Assembly: GCA_026390285.1 (NCBI GenBank)
Contig: JAPLGH010000050.1
Span: 1-12,165, forward strand
DNA from: Caldisericota bacterium
GTDB taxonomy: Bacteria; Caldisericota; Caldisericia; Cryosericales; Cryosericaceae
Direction: 5' to 3'
DNA length: 12,165 bases
A model generated the notes under the pieces. That model was given only the letters and a program-made list of their open reading frames with translations. It made no database searches and was not told the DNA's origin. Made by a program: the position numbers and the translations under genes. How positions within the stretch are numbered: position 1 is the stretch's first letter; every line of letters starts with the position of its first letter. Shown in pieces: positions 1 through 6,796 of this stretch.

Positions 1-4
1 TCGT

Positions 5-460
5 CTACAACAACAGCAGGGTCGCCAGCATTGCTGTCAGTTCTCGGCTCTCCTGCCACCACACCTTGCGCTGGAGTGTCTCGAGACGAACGGTCCATCG
101 GTGTCCAGTATCCTCGATGACCAGGACCTGACAGGAGAATGAACCGTCGCGGGCAGTGAACGACAGTGCCTTCACAGGTGGGCCTTCTGGACTTGCTCGA
201 CCATCCGCATCCACTCTTCCCCTTCGCAATGTCCCCGGTTCACAGAGGGCGTCCTCCGGCAAGCCATTGCGGAGGCGTTCAGACGCTTCGCCCAGTGTCG
301 AGCCGGGCTCGTCGTATGTGACCTGGAGGGCGATACGCGGGTCGGAGGGGTCGGATGTCCGTAGTCCCGTCTGCTCGTCCAAGTCCATGACGGTCCAGTC
401 TGCGGGGCAGTCGAGCGCGACGTGAAGGTCGGGTCGCACCACATGTACCACCTCACCCAT
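5..460 (-). CDS. Small soluble protein, possible PsbP/DcrB-like (Mog1-type) fold
   Basis: This 151-residue protein has no signal peptide or membrane segment. The N-terminal part reads as a beta strand followed by a conserved-looking P-x-D-W-x-V turn (P19, D21, W22), then alternating strands and one helix near residues 56-66. This is the general look of DcrB/LpqN/PsbP-like domains (DUF1795 type), but the resemblance is weak and the role is unknown. The C-terminal third is rich in W and R (W122, W134, W135) and ends in a short hydrophobic run. I chose the ATG at 460 because GGGGAG lies 7 nt upstream (468-473) and an in-frame stop lies just before it, so no longer form is possible. It follows htrA on the same strand but beyond the htrA terminator, so it probably has its own promoter. 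A 13-codon mini-ORF overlaps its start. Confidence 0.7.
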   Translation of the reverse strand: MGEVVHVVRPDLHVALDCPADWTVMDLDEQTGLRTSDPSDPRIALQVTYDEPGSTLGEASERLRNGLPEDALCEPGTLRRGRVDADGRASPEGPPVKALSFTARDGSFSCQVLVIEDTGHRWTVRLETLQRKVWWQESRELTAMLATLLLL

Positions 461-494
461 TGGGCCACTCCCCGGGACTTCGTGTTGTTGTCAC
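453..494 (-). CDS. Possible 13-codon leader mini-ORF overlapping the next gene's start
   Basis: A GTG at 494 sits exactly 5 nt after a perfect GGAGG (504-500). This is the same geometry as several real genes in the window. It opens a 13-codon frame (MTTTRSPGEWPNG) that ends with TGA at 455-453, inside the first codons of the gene starting at 460. The strong ribosome binding site and the stop-over-start arrangement would suit translational coupling or a leader peptide. It could also be chance: an ATG at 498 in another frame is too close to the same GGAGG to be used. There is no homology evidence at this length. Confidence 0.3.
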   Translation of the reverse strand: MTTTRSPGEWPNG

Positions 495-540
495 GCATAC
501 CTCCGTCCTGCTGGATTCAGATACACCTGCGTGCATGCAT

Positions 541-559
541 AAACAGGATTGTCCTGTTT
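541..559. repeat. Short perfect inverted repeat upstream of the 460-5 gene
   Basis: AAACAGGA and TCCTGTTT (541-548 and 552-559) form an 8-bp perfect stem with a 3-nt loop. It lies between the htrA terminator and the small gene starting at 460. It could be an operator or a second weak hairpin behind htrA. On the plus strand a TTTT run follows it, but no plus-strand gene ends here. Confidence 0.45.
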
Positions 560-591
560 TCATTGTTGGCAAGGAGGGGGCGGTATGAAAC

Positions 592-616
592 AACCCCGGC
601 ACATTGTGCCGGGGTT
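592..616 (-). terminator. Hairpin terminator of htrA
   Basis: An 11-bp perfect stem (AACCCCGGCAC / GTGCCGGGGTT) with a 3-nt loop lies about 30 nt beyond the htrA stop codon. On the minus strand it is followed by a short T-rich stretch (GTTTCAT) rather than a long T run, so it is a good but not ideal Rho-independent terminator. Confidence 0.75.
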
Positions 617-646
617 TGCATATCGAGACTGAACAAGCGCTGTCTT

Positions 647-1954
647 CTACTCGCCGAGGGCTTTCAGCGTCACCGAGAACGTGTTGGCTGTGCCGCTCCG
701 ATCGACGACGACCTGGACCGTGTCACCGACGTTTTTGGATCTGATATAGCCGAGGACTCCATCGATTGTGGTCATCGGCTTGTCGTCGATTGCGGTGATG
801 ACGTCTCCGGCCTTGAGCCCGGCAGCCTCTGCGCCAGATCCAGATGTGATCTGGACGACGTAGACGCCCTGAGAGACCTTGAGGTTGTACTGATCGATGA
901 TAGAGGTCGTGAGGGTGGCTCCCTGAATGCCCAGAGCCGGCCACGTGATCTTACCATTCTTGATGATGGCGTCATACACTTTGCGGACCGTGTTGACCGA
1001 GACCGAGAAACCGAGGCCTTGCGCGTTCTGGTAGATCATGGTGTTCATGCCGACGACGCGGCCGGACAGGTCAACAAGGGGTCCACCTGAGTTGCCGGGG
1101 TTGATGGCTGCATCGGTCTGAACGACGCCAACGAGTGTCTCGGTCTGTGAGGCCTGAACGTTCCGCTCGAGGGCCGAGATGACACCGGTGGTGACCGTCT
1201 GGCTCAGACCGTACGGGTTGCCGATGGCGATGACTCTCTGACCGACGGTCAGTGTGGACGAATCACCAAGCTCCACAGTTGGCAGGTTGGTGCCGCTGAT
1301 CTTGACGACGGCAACGTCACTGGTGGCATCCGTGCCCACTACCTGGCCGCGGAACTCGCGCCCATCTTTGAGGACGACGGTGATCTTGGTGGCATTCTCC
1401 ACGACGTGGTTGTTGGTCAGCACATAACCGTCAGATGTGATGATGAAGCCCGAGCCGAGGCCTTCCTGCGTCCCGGACGAGAAGCCAAACGGGTTCTGGC
1501 TGACCGACGTGATATTGATCTGGACCACGGCAGGTGAAGCGACCTTGACGGCATTCTCGATCGCCTGTTCTTCGGTTGTGACGATGGTCGTGCCGGTGAT
1601 AGACGTACCCACTGGGTATGTGGTCGATACCGTACGTGCCCACGGGAACGTGCCAGGGTTGCTCATGACGATGTAATTACCCGCGATGCCCCCCAGGACG
1701 CTGCCGAGCAGCAATCCGATGATGAGTCCCCAAACCAGGAACACGCGGCCCGGATTCGATGGCCGAGGTGGCTGAGCCGGGGGCAAGGGAGAGCTATAGA
1801 TTGGAACCGTTGGGGGAGTCTCGGGCAATGGTGTGCCGTACCCTTGAACACCCGGGGGTGTCTCGGGGGTGACGTAACCCTCTACTGTGTTTGATGTATC
1901 CGGATGCTCAGTTTCTTCAGCATCTGGCTGGATGAAGCCATTCTCATCGATCAT
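647..1954 (-). CDS. htrA: HtrA/DegP-like membrane-anchored serine protease
   Basis: This 435-residue trypsin-like protease degrades or manages misfolded proteins at the outer face of the membrane. An acidic then proline/threonine-rich tail (1-70) is followed by one transmembrane anchor (about 71-97) and an external protease domain (about 128-330). The catalytic triad is intact: H183 in TNNHVV, D213 in TSDVAVV and S289 in GNSGGP. One PDZ domain (about 340-430) carries the AGLKAGDVI substrate-binding core. This tail-TM-protease-PDZ order is that of Gram-positive-type HtrA rather than signal-peptide DegP. I chose the ATG at 1954, with GGAGG (1961-1965) 6 nt away; a longer reading to 1999 would run through the ribosome binding site and the upstream repeats. 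It follows the MBL gene after a 116-nt control region and is closed by its own terminator. Confidence 0.95.
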   Translation of the reverse strand: MIDENGFIQPDAEETEHPDTSNTVEGYVTPETPPGVQGYGTPLPETPPTVPIYSSPLPPAQPPRPSNPGRVFLVWGLIIGLLLGSVLGGIAGNYIVMSNPGTFPWARTVSTTYPVGTSITGTTIVTTEEQAIENAVKVASPAVVQINITSVSQNPFGFSSGTQEGLGSGFIITSDGYVLTNNHVVENATKITVVLKDGREFRGQVVGTDATSDVAVVKISGTNLPTVELGDSSTLTVGQRVIAIGNPYGLSQTVTTGVISALERNVQASQTETLVGVVQTDAAINPGNSGGPLVDLSGRVVGMNTMIYQNAQGLGFSVSVNTVRKVYDAIIKNGKITWPALGIQGATLTTSIIDQYNLKVSQGVYVVQITSGSGAEAAGLKAGDVITAIDDKPMTTIDGVLGYIRSKNVGDTVQVVVDRSGTANTFSVTLKALGE

Positions 1955-1967
1955 CTCGTACCTCCAT

Positions 1968-2003
1968 ACCTGCAACAGGTGTCTACCTGCAACATACACC
2001 TGT
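1968..2003. promoter_or_regulatory. Repeat cluster upstream of htrA, candidate operator/promoter
   Basis: The region just upstream of the htrA ribosome binding site holds nested repeats. There is an 8-bp perfect inverted repeat, ACAGGTGT (1975-1982) and ACACCTGT (1996-2003), with a 13-nt spacer. There is also a 10-bp direct repeat, ACCTGCAACA, at 1968-1977 and 1985-1994, 17 bp apart. The first copy forms a small palindrome (ACCTG-CAA-CAGGT, 1968-1980). Spacing of about 1.5-2 helical turns suits a dimeric regulator. On the minus strand TGTATGTT (1997-1990) could serve as an extended -10. No known regulator box was recognised. Confidence 0.45.
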
Positions 2004-2068
2004 ATATACGCAACTATGACCGGGTTCGTTACAGAGAATGTGATGGAATCGCCACGATATCGGGAAGT

Positions 2069-2084
2069 CCCTAGCGTGCTAGGG
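2069..2084. repeat. Small hairpin over the stop codon of the MBL gene
   Basis: CCCTAGC and GCTAGGG form a 7-bp perfect inverted repeat with a 2-nt centre, and the TAG stop of the MBL gene (2073-2071) lies inside it. No T run follows on the minus strand, so it is at best a weak terminator or an mRNA 3'-end stabiliser. Confidence 0.4.
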
Positions 2085-3708
2085 TTACTCCTCGCCCGTT
2101 CTCCACGAGGCTGACGATATCCTTGAATTTCTCAGCATACTGTTCGGCGTGTTCCGTATGGATCGGGTACACGTGTCGTGGAGAGAGTTGTTCGACGACG
2201 CGGAAGAGGTCTTCCGGCCGAGCGTGCCCCGACGCATGGATATGCACGGAATCCATGCCGGAGAGGTCCAGCCAGCGTGCCAGGCGTTTCTGATCCCACG
2301 ACATTTCCTCGCTGAATGCCTCCGCGGAGGAGTGGATGTACAGGGAACCCTCGGAAGGGTGCAGGTCACACAGCTCCTGGATGTCCCAGTAGCCCAGCGA
2401 AAGCAGGTAGTCCGACTGATGTGCCGCGACCTCGGCCGCCCGGACTACGCGGGGACACGAGCCGTCCAGCAGTTGGGCCACTTTTTCCTTCTTGCCCGCG
2501 ACATCGAATGAGTCGGGGGCCCAGCCCGCGAATCGGAGGATCGTCGAACGCGCCCAGTCCTTCTCTATGTCCTCAGTGTCGTAGGTGCCACTGCCGCCGC
2601 GCTTGATGTAGAGGACGACCCCGGGATCCTGCAGGTTGATTTTGGATTCCTCTGGGCAGCCCTCTTGGTAGCCCGCTTCCTGGGCCAGGCGGACGATGTA
2701 GGCGTCCCGCGGGAGGATGGCCAGCCTGCGGCCCGTCTTCTTTGCGACGCTCTGGAATGTCATGAGGCGGTCCAGGTCCTTCATGCCGAAATCCGCGATG
2801 ACGAGCCCGTGTGCCTGTTGAACTTTCTCGAGCGCCGTGTCTTCGACGTCCTGTTCCGACCAGAGCCTGAAGCTCTGGTGGAAAGCCGGTTCCCTGGCGG
2901 CGAAGGCATCGTCTCCGCGCAGGTTGGTTCCTTCGATCAAGAGGGCGTCGGGGTGAAGAGCGGCGAGGCGGGCGATCGTATCAGCTGTAACGCGGCCCAT
3001 GCGGCCGTGAAACCGAAGGTCACCGGTATACACGAGCTTTCCTCCGTCATGTTCGATGAGGTAGGCGCACGCCCCTGGGACGCTGTGATCGACGGGGTAG
3101 GCCGTGACCTGACAGCCGCCGGGGAACTCCACCGAGACGCTGGGGCCGACGGGAAAGGCCGTTGTCTGGCTGTCTGGAGGCTTCATCGGGAAGTCGAGGT
3201 CGATGAGATCGCGCCGCCCCTTCTGGTTTGCCCCCAGGTTGGGACGTAGGATGAATTTCGTCACACCGTTTTCGGGTCCCGTGCTGAATTGCGTCTCCTG
3301 AATGGCTCGAAGCACGGCGGCCGTGACCGGCGTTGCGTACAGTGGTATGGTCTCGTCCAGGAACGAGATCGAACCAGAGTGATCGACATGCGCGTGCGTG
3401 ATGAAGCACGCGTCGATGTGGCCGGGATCCGCCAACTGGCCAGCCAGCTCAGGCTGCATCTTCTGGAGGAGCGCAGTGAGGTCGGAACGATAGAAGTCCA
3501 GCTTCGGCAGCAGCCCCGTCGTCAAGTAGTCGGTGAGGCCCGCCGATGTGCGCGGCGTGAGGAATTCCTCGAAGTACGCGCCCATGGTGGCGTAGTTGAG
3601 CCCAAAATCAAACAGCAGACGCGTTGCATCAGGAGACGTGCTCGCCTCGAACAGAAGCTTGGTACCACCAATAGTGGTGGCACCGTCCAGCATTGTAAAC
3701 TGTGCCAT
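2071..3708 (-). CDS. MBL-fold beta-CASP hydrolase, RNase J-related
   Basis: This 545-residue protein is a metallo-beta-lactamase-fold phosphodiesterase with an inserted beta-CASP domain, most likely acting on RNA. Metal ligands are visible: D34 in LLFDFG (motif 1), H105-x-H107-x-D109-H110 in the THAHVDHSG loop (motif 2), H208 in PVDHS (motif 3) and D230 in YTGDLRFHG (motif 4). Motif A is E259 in LLIEGTN, where the usual RNase J form is E-S-T. The beta-CASP part covers about 280-480. It closes with SGHARP (H495) and PIHTEH (H517), matching motifs B and C. The opening IGGTKLLFE and the FLTPR segment fit a broad family usually annotated only as MBL-fold hydrolase. The C-terminal RNA-binding domain of canonical RNase J is absent. 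The ATG follows AAGGAGG by 8 nt. It lies 38 nt after surE, as the last gene of that run. Confidence 0.85.
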   Translation of the reverse strand: MAQFTMLDGATTIGGTKLLFEASTSPDATRLLFDFGLNYATMGAYFEEFLTPRTSAGLTDYLTTGLLPKLDFYRSDLTALLQKMQPELAGQLADPGHIDACFITHAHVDHSGSISFLDETIPLYATPVTAAVLRAIQETQFSTGPENGVTKFILRPNLGANQKGRRDLIDLDFPMKPPDSQTTAFPVGPSVSVEFPGGCQVTAYPVDHSVPGACAYLIEHDGGKLVYTGDLRFHGRMGRVTADTIARLAALHPDALLIEGTNLRGDDAFAAREPAFHQSFRLWSEQDVEDTALEKVQQAHGLVIADFGMKDLDRLMTFQSVAKKTGRRLAILPRDAYIVRLAQEAGYQEGCPEESKINLQDPGVVLYIKRGGSGTYDTEDIEKDWARSTILRFAGWAPDSFDVAGKKEKVAQLLDGSCPRVVRAAEVAAHQSDYLLSLGYWDIQELCDLHPSEGSLYIHSSAEAFSEEMSWDQKRLARWLDLSGMDSVHIHASGHARPEDLFRVVEQLSPRHVYPIHTEHAEQYAEKFKDIVSLVENGRGVTLAR

Positions 3709-3746
3709 GAAGTGGGCCTCCTTCGTGGTGTCAGTTATCGATGTGC

Positions 3747-4580
3747 CTACTGCGAGGCCGGCGTGAGACCGGCGAACGTGCCGAGTTGCTGCAGCCGCTC
3801 CAATAGGACATAGTCCGTCAGGTCGATGCCCAAGGGCGTGATACTGATGTATCCGTCGGCTACGGCGGTCACATCGGTTCCTTCCTGCGGTATGGGTGGG
3901 ACATCTCCCCCTATCCAGTAGATGGGGGCTCCGAACTGGTCCACGCTGGCGGTGACACGATGCGCGTAGCGGCGGCGTCCCTGAGGGACAATACGAATTC
4001 CCTTGACCTCGGAAACTGGGCAGTTGGGTGCATTGATGTTGAGGAACAGGCTGCCGTTGAGCTTGTGGCTGAAGCTCTTGGTGAGGGGCTGGTTAATCCC
4101 GATCAGGTCCGGGATGAGTGGGAGCATCTTCTGCAGGAACCAGGTGATGGGACTGAAATCGAACCCGGAGCTTCCTGCCGGTGGAAATGCCGTGGAGAAT
4201 GCGATGCTGGGGTACCCGGACAGAAATGCCTCATAGGCGCCCGATACCGTGCCGGAGTATGGCAGGTCATCGCCCAGGTTGTCGCCGTGGTTGATGCCGG
4301 AGAAAACCATGTCGACTTTCTGGCTTACCAGTGCGTCGAGGCCCAGCATCATGCAGTCGACCGGCGTGCCCGAGACGCCCCACGCATTGACCCCGGGACG
4401 GACGTAGTCGTCCACCCTGGTGGCTCGCAGAGGCTTGTGCATGGTGAGGGAGTGTCCTTTGGCGCTCTGGGGAGAGGCGGGCGCGACGACTGAAATGGTG
4501 TGTTCTGCAGGAATTGCCGCGACGAGAGCCTGGATCCCCTGCGCCCATAGCCCGTCGTCATTGGTGACCAGGATGTGCAT
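3747..4580 (-). CDS. surE: 5'/3'-nucleotidase SurE
   Basis: This 277-residue metal-dependent phosphatase removes phosphate from 5'- or 3'-nucleoside monophosphates, and family members also act on short polyphosphates. The N-terminus MHILVTNDDG gives metal ligands D8 and D9. S39 lies in SPQSAKG, followed by SGTPVDC (70-76), and N97 in FSGINHGDN is the fourth metal ligand. The YSGTVSGAYEA block (108-118) is the family's most conserved stretch. Length is slightly above the usual 250-265. I chose the ATG at 4580 because GGAGGG (4585-4590) lies 4 nt upstream and the family begins exactly at MxILxTNDDG; a longer reading to 4616 adds 12 unlike residues and runs into the rhomboid gene. It starts 10 nt after the rhomboid stop, so the two are co-transcribed. 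Confidence 0.95.
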   Translation of the reverse strand: MHILVTNDDGLWAQGIQALVAAIPAEHTISVVAPASPQSAKGHSLTMHKPLRATRVDDYVRPGVNAWGVSGTPVDCMMLGLDALVSQKVDMVFSGINHGDNLGDDLPYSGTVSGAYEAFLSGYPSIAFSTAFPPAGSSGFDFSPITWFLQKMLPLIPDLIGINQPLTKSFSHKLNGSLFLNINAPNCPVSEVKGIRIVPQGRRRYAHRVTASVDQFGAPIYWIGGDVPPIPQEGTDVTAVADGYISITPLGIDLTDYVLLERLQQLGTFAGLTPASQ

Positions 4581-4590
4581 ATGTCCCTCC

Positions 4591-5274
4591 TCAGATTCCG
4601 TATTGTATGCCGGCACTTCCCTGTTTCCTGGCGATCCACGCTATGAGCATGCCAAACAGAAATCCTCCCACATGGGCCCATACCGCAATGCCCTGAGCTG
4701 TTCCATAGGCTCCCTCAAAGAGCTGCAGGAAGAACCAGATGCCGAGGAAGATCCACGCGGGCAGACGCACGGACGTGATGAAGATGAAGAAGACGAGGGT
4801 CTGGACCTTGGCTCTGGGATACAGGAAGAAGTACGCTCCCATGACCGCCGCGATGGCGCCGCTCGCCCCGATGGTGGGCACATTGGAGGATGGCCCGGAA
4901 AGGAGCTGGACTATGGCTGCTGCGACTCCCCCTGCGAGGTAGAACAGCAGGTACTTGCCATGACCCAGATAATCTTCGATGTTGTTGCCAAAAATCCACA
5001 GGAAGAGCATGTTGCCCAGGATGTGGCCCCAACCGCCGTGCATGAACATGGACGTGAGGACCGTAAGGAAGTAAGGGTGGAGGCCACCGGCGGGAGCCTG
5101 GTATGCGCCCGTCAGGACGCCGGGGATGAAGCCAAGCCGGAGATAGGCAGAAGTCAGAGCCCCGCCACTGCCGAGCGACACCTCCCACAGCCAGACAAGA
5201 CCGTTGGCGAGGATCAGCAGGAACGTGACCAGCGGAAACGTGCGAGATGGCGTGTCGTCGCGGATAGGAAGCAT
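4591..5274 (-). CDS. Rhomboid-family intramembrane serine protease
   Basis: This 227-residue polytopic membrane protein cuts substrates within or beside their transmembrane helices. Six hydrophobic segments are seen: about 14-31, 68-96, 107-126, 136-152, 158-184 and 198-215. The catalytic dyad is S138 in the GASGA motif and H201 in the last helix (WAHVGGF). The family's H-x4-H-x3-N element is present as H79, H84 and N88 in HGGWGHILGN. A large periplasmic L1 loop (about 32-67) precedes it, as in bacterial rhomboids. No strong ribosome binding site is seen. It starts 3 nt after the phosphorylase stop, so translation is probably coupled. It ends 10 nt before surE. Its substrates are unknown, and no obvious substrate is encoded nearby. 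Confidence 0.93.
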   Translation of the reverse strand: MLPIRDDTPSRTFPLVTFLLILANGLVWLWEVSLGSGGALTSAYLRLGFIPGVLTGAYQAPAGGLHPYFLTVLTSMFMHGGWGHILGNMLFLWIFGNNIEDYLGHGKYLLFYLAGGVAAAIVQLLSGPSSNVPTIGASGAIAAVMGAYFFLYPRAKVQTLVFFIFITSVRLPAWIFLGIWFFLQLFEGAYGTAQGIAVWAHVGGFLFGMLIAWIARKQGSAGIQYGI

Positions 5275-5277
5275 GGG

Positions 5278-6084
5278 CTACCCTATGCTGGCGCCGTCCA
5301 GGGCGTGAAAGCAGGTGCAGTCTTCACTTGGACCAGGGATCTGCGGGACCATTTTCTCAATGATAGTGACAAGATTCTTGAGGTTGGCCGTGAACGCCTT
5401 GATGACCGCCTCGTTGCTCACAGGTTCGACAGTACCCTCTGCAACCAGCCCGGCGTCATAGTCCGTGACGACGGAGATATTGCAGTAGCACATGGCCTGC
5501 TCGCGGGCCAAGGCTGCTTCGGGATACTGTGTCATGTTGACGGTATGCCAACCCATGCGGGTGAACCAGCTGCTCTCAGCCTTGGTGGAGAACCGTGGTC
5601 CCTCGATGACGACGCAGGTACCGCCGTCGTGCACAGGCAAGCCGAGGCTCCTGATGGTCGCGACTGCGATCTTGTTGAGGACAGGGCAATATGGGTCAGC
5701 CGTAGAGACATGGGTGACGATGGGACCGTTGTAGAACGTCGTATCGCCACGGCGCGTCCGGTCGACGAACTGGTCGGTGACCACGAGGTCGCCCACCCTG
5801 ATGTCCGGCTGCAGCGAGCCGACGGCGGTGGGAGCGAGGATGTGGCGGATGCCGAGAGACTTGAGAGCCCAGATATTGGCACGGTAGTTGATCATATGGG
5901 GAGGCAGCTGGTGGTGCTTGCCGTGGCGGGGAAGGAATGCGACCTTGCGGCCGGCAATCTCGCCAAGCGAGATCAGTTCAGAAGGGGCTCCATACGGTGT
6001 TTCGACTTTAACGTCCTGCGCGTTGTCGAGCAGAGAGTAGAACCCCGAACCACCAATGATTCCGATTTCAGCACGTTGTCCCAT
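5278..6084 (-). CDS. mtnP: S-methyl-5'-thioadenosine phosphorylase
   Basis: This 268-residue PNP/MTAP-family enzyme splits S-methyl-5'-thioadenosine with phosphate into adenine and methylthioribose-1-phosphate, in methionine and purine salvage. Phosphate-site residues are visible: the GGSG loop (11-14), PRHGKHH (52-58) and the substrate segment IEGPRFST (160-167). NMTQYPEAALARE (183-195) and TDYD (207-210) point to MTAP. The aspartates of TDYD fit recognition of the adenine amino group, so MTA is more likely than inosine-type substrates. A CxC motif near the C-terminus (C256, C258) resembles the pair in thermostable archaeal MTAPs. I chose the ATG at 6084, with AAAGGAG (6091-6097) 6 nt upstream; a longer frame to 6219 would overlap the promoter and the preceding gene. 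It is the first gene of the run with rhomboid, surE and the MBL gene. Confidence 0.93.
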   Translation of the reverse strand: MGQRAEIGIIGGSGFYSLLDNAQDVKVETPYGAPSELISLGEIAGRKVAFLPRHGKHHQLPPHMINYRANIWALKSLGIRHILAPTAVGSLQPDIRVGDLVVTDQFVDRTRRGDTTFYNGPIVTHVSTADPYCPVLNKIAVATIRSLGLPVHDGGTCVVIEGPRFSTKAESSWFTRMGWHTVNMTQYPEAALAREQAMCYCNISVVTDYDAGLVAEGTVEPVSNEAVIKAFTANLKNLVTIIEKMVPQIPGPSEDCTCFHALDGASIG

Positions 6085-6102
6085 GTGTATCTCCTTTGTG
6101 TT

Positions 6103-6119
6103 GCGCAGCACGGCTGCGC
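6103..6119 (-). promoter_or_regulatory. 5'-UTR hairpin ahead of mtnP
   Basis: GCGCAGC and GCTGCGC form a 7-bp GC-rich perfect stem with a 3-nt loop. It lies between the predicted transcription start (about 6131) and the ribosome binding site (6091-6097). It leaves the ribosome binding site free, so it may stabilise the mRNA. No riboswitch consensus was recognised. Confidence 0.4.
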
Positions 6120-6137
6120 GTTGTTGCCTGCCTAAGG

Positions 6138-6164
6138 AGTATACCAGCAAAGAGCAATGGTCAA
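6138..6164 (-). promoter_or_regulatory. Sigma-70-type promoter for the mtnP-rhomboid-surE-MBL run
   Basis: Read on the minus strand, TTGACC (6164-6159) and TATACT (6143-6138) are separated by 15 nt, or 16 if the -35 is taken as TTTGAC. The -10 is preceded by TGG, giving an extended -10 (TGnTATACT) that tolerates short spacing. The -35 overlaps the last codons of the DUF1461 gene. The implied leader is about 45-50 nt. Confidence 0.6.
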
Positions 6165-6793
6165 AGCGAGTGGATGCGCCCTTGGCGTGACAGCATTGTG
6201 AGGATGAGGGCGATGGCAACGCTCGCTCCGAGGGCGATGAAGAAGTAGTTCATGAAGTACTCCTCGGGGAACAGGCGGATGAGCCCGGAATCTTCCGGGA
6301 GCAGCCAGAAGTCGTTCGCAAAAGCGAGCTCATGGAAGGTGATAAACAATGCATCGAATCCTATGGTGACCGAGGCAGTGCCAAGGACGGCAATGAGGAC
6401 GAGGACGGTGATGCCAGCAGCGCGAACAACCCGGCGAACGTCGCGTCCTTTTCTACGGAGGAGGACAATGAGGACAATTGTCAGCAGACATGAGGCGAGT
6501 GTTTTCAGATAGACAACCTGGAAGATTGTCTGGACGTCACTCATGTGGGCAATCTCCAGAGGCGAGTAGAAGCCGTCGTTCGGCAGGGGTCTGCGGAGAG
6601 CAAGGTACTTGAGCAGGTCGAGCACGCGACGGACGGCTTCAGGCACACTGAAGCGTGGCGTGGCTCCCCCCGTTGTGCCAACCACGGCAAGCAGGAGTCT
6701 CTGGAGCGGCACGAAGTTGACGAGAAGAGAGAACGGCGTCGACAGTACAGCCACGACCACGGTGGCGGTGGCGAGAAGGATCAGCGCTGACAC
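6161..6793 (-). CDS. DUF1461/TIGR01906-family integral membrane protein
   Basis: This 210-residue protein of unknown function has four hydrophobic segments: about 3-25, 93-112, 126-146 and 182-203. A hydrophilic loop after the first carries FYSPLEIAHMSDVQ, matching the family's F-S-x-x-E-x-x-HM-x-DV signature. The later extracellular stretch (about 148-182) has FITFHELAFAND, then W, P, and LIRLFPEEYF, also typical of the family. It lies 76 nt before mtnP, with an independent promoter between. The start is the weak point: the only reasonable codon is the GTG at 6793, which has no clear ribosome binding site. It lies one codon after the TAG stop of the preceding gene, in the same frame, so translation probably depends on re-initiation. 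Confidence 0.82.
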   Translation of the reverse strand: MSALILLATATVVVAVLSTPFSLLVNFVPLQRLLLAVVGTTGGATPRFSVPEAVRRVLDLLKYLALRRPLPNDGFYSPLEIAHMSDVQTIFQVVYLKTLASCLLTIVLIVLLRRKGRDVRRVVRAAGITVLVLIAVLGTASVTIGFDALFITFHELAFANDFWLLPEDSGLIRLFPEEYFMNYFFIALGASVAIALILTMLSRQGRIHSL

Positions 6794-6796
6794 CAG

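Noticed and set aside
172..498. Alternative reading of the first gene from the ATG at 498
   Set aside because: The GGAGG is only 1 nt from this ATG, and the product is rich in S, T, P and R with no fold-like pattern, unlike the frame starting at 460.
422..1090. Plus-strand open frame of 222 codons
   Set aside because: It crosses the htrA terminator and is antisense to the HtrA PDZ and protease domain; the product resembles no family.
2665..3249. Plus-strand open frame within the MBL gene
   Set aside because: Antisense to the conserved MBL/beta-CASP motifs, with no ribosome binding site or recognisable domain.
4420..6135. A 571-codon open frame on the plus strand
   Set aside because: It lies opposite surE, the rhomboid and mtnP, all with clear motifs, and its translation is charged low-complexity sequence with no domain. 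It is a shadow of GC-rich codon use.
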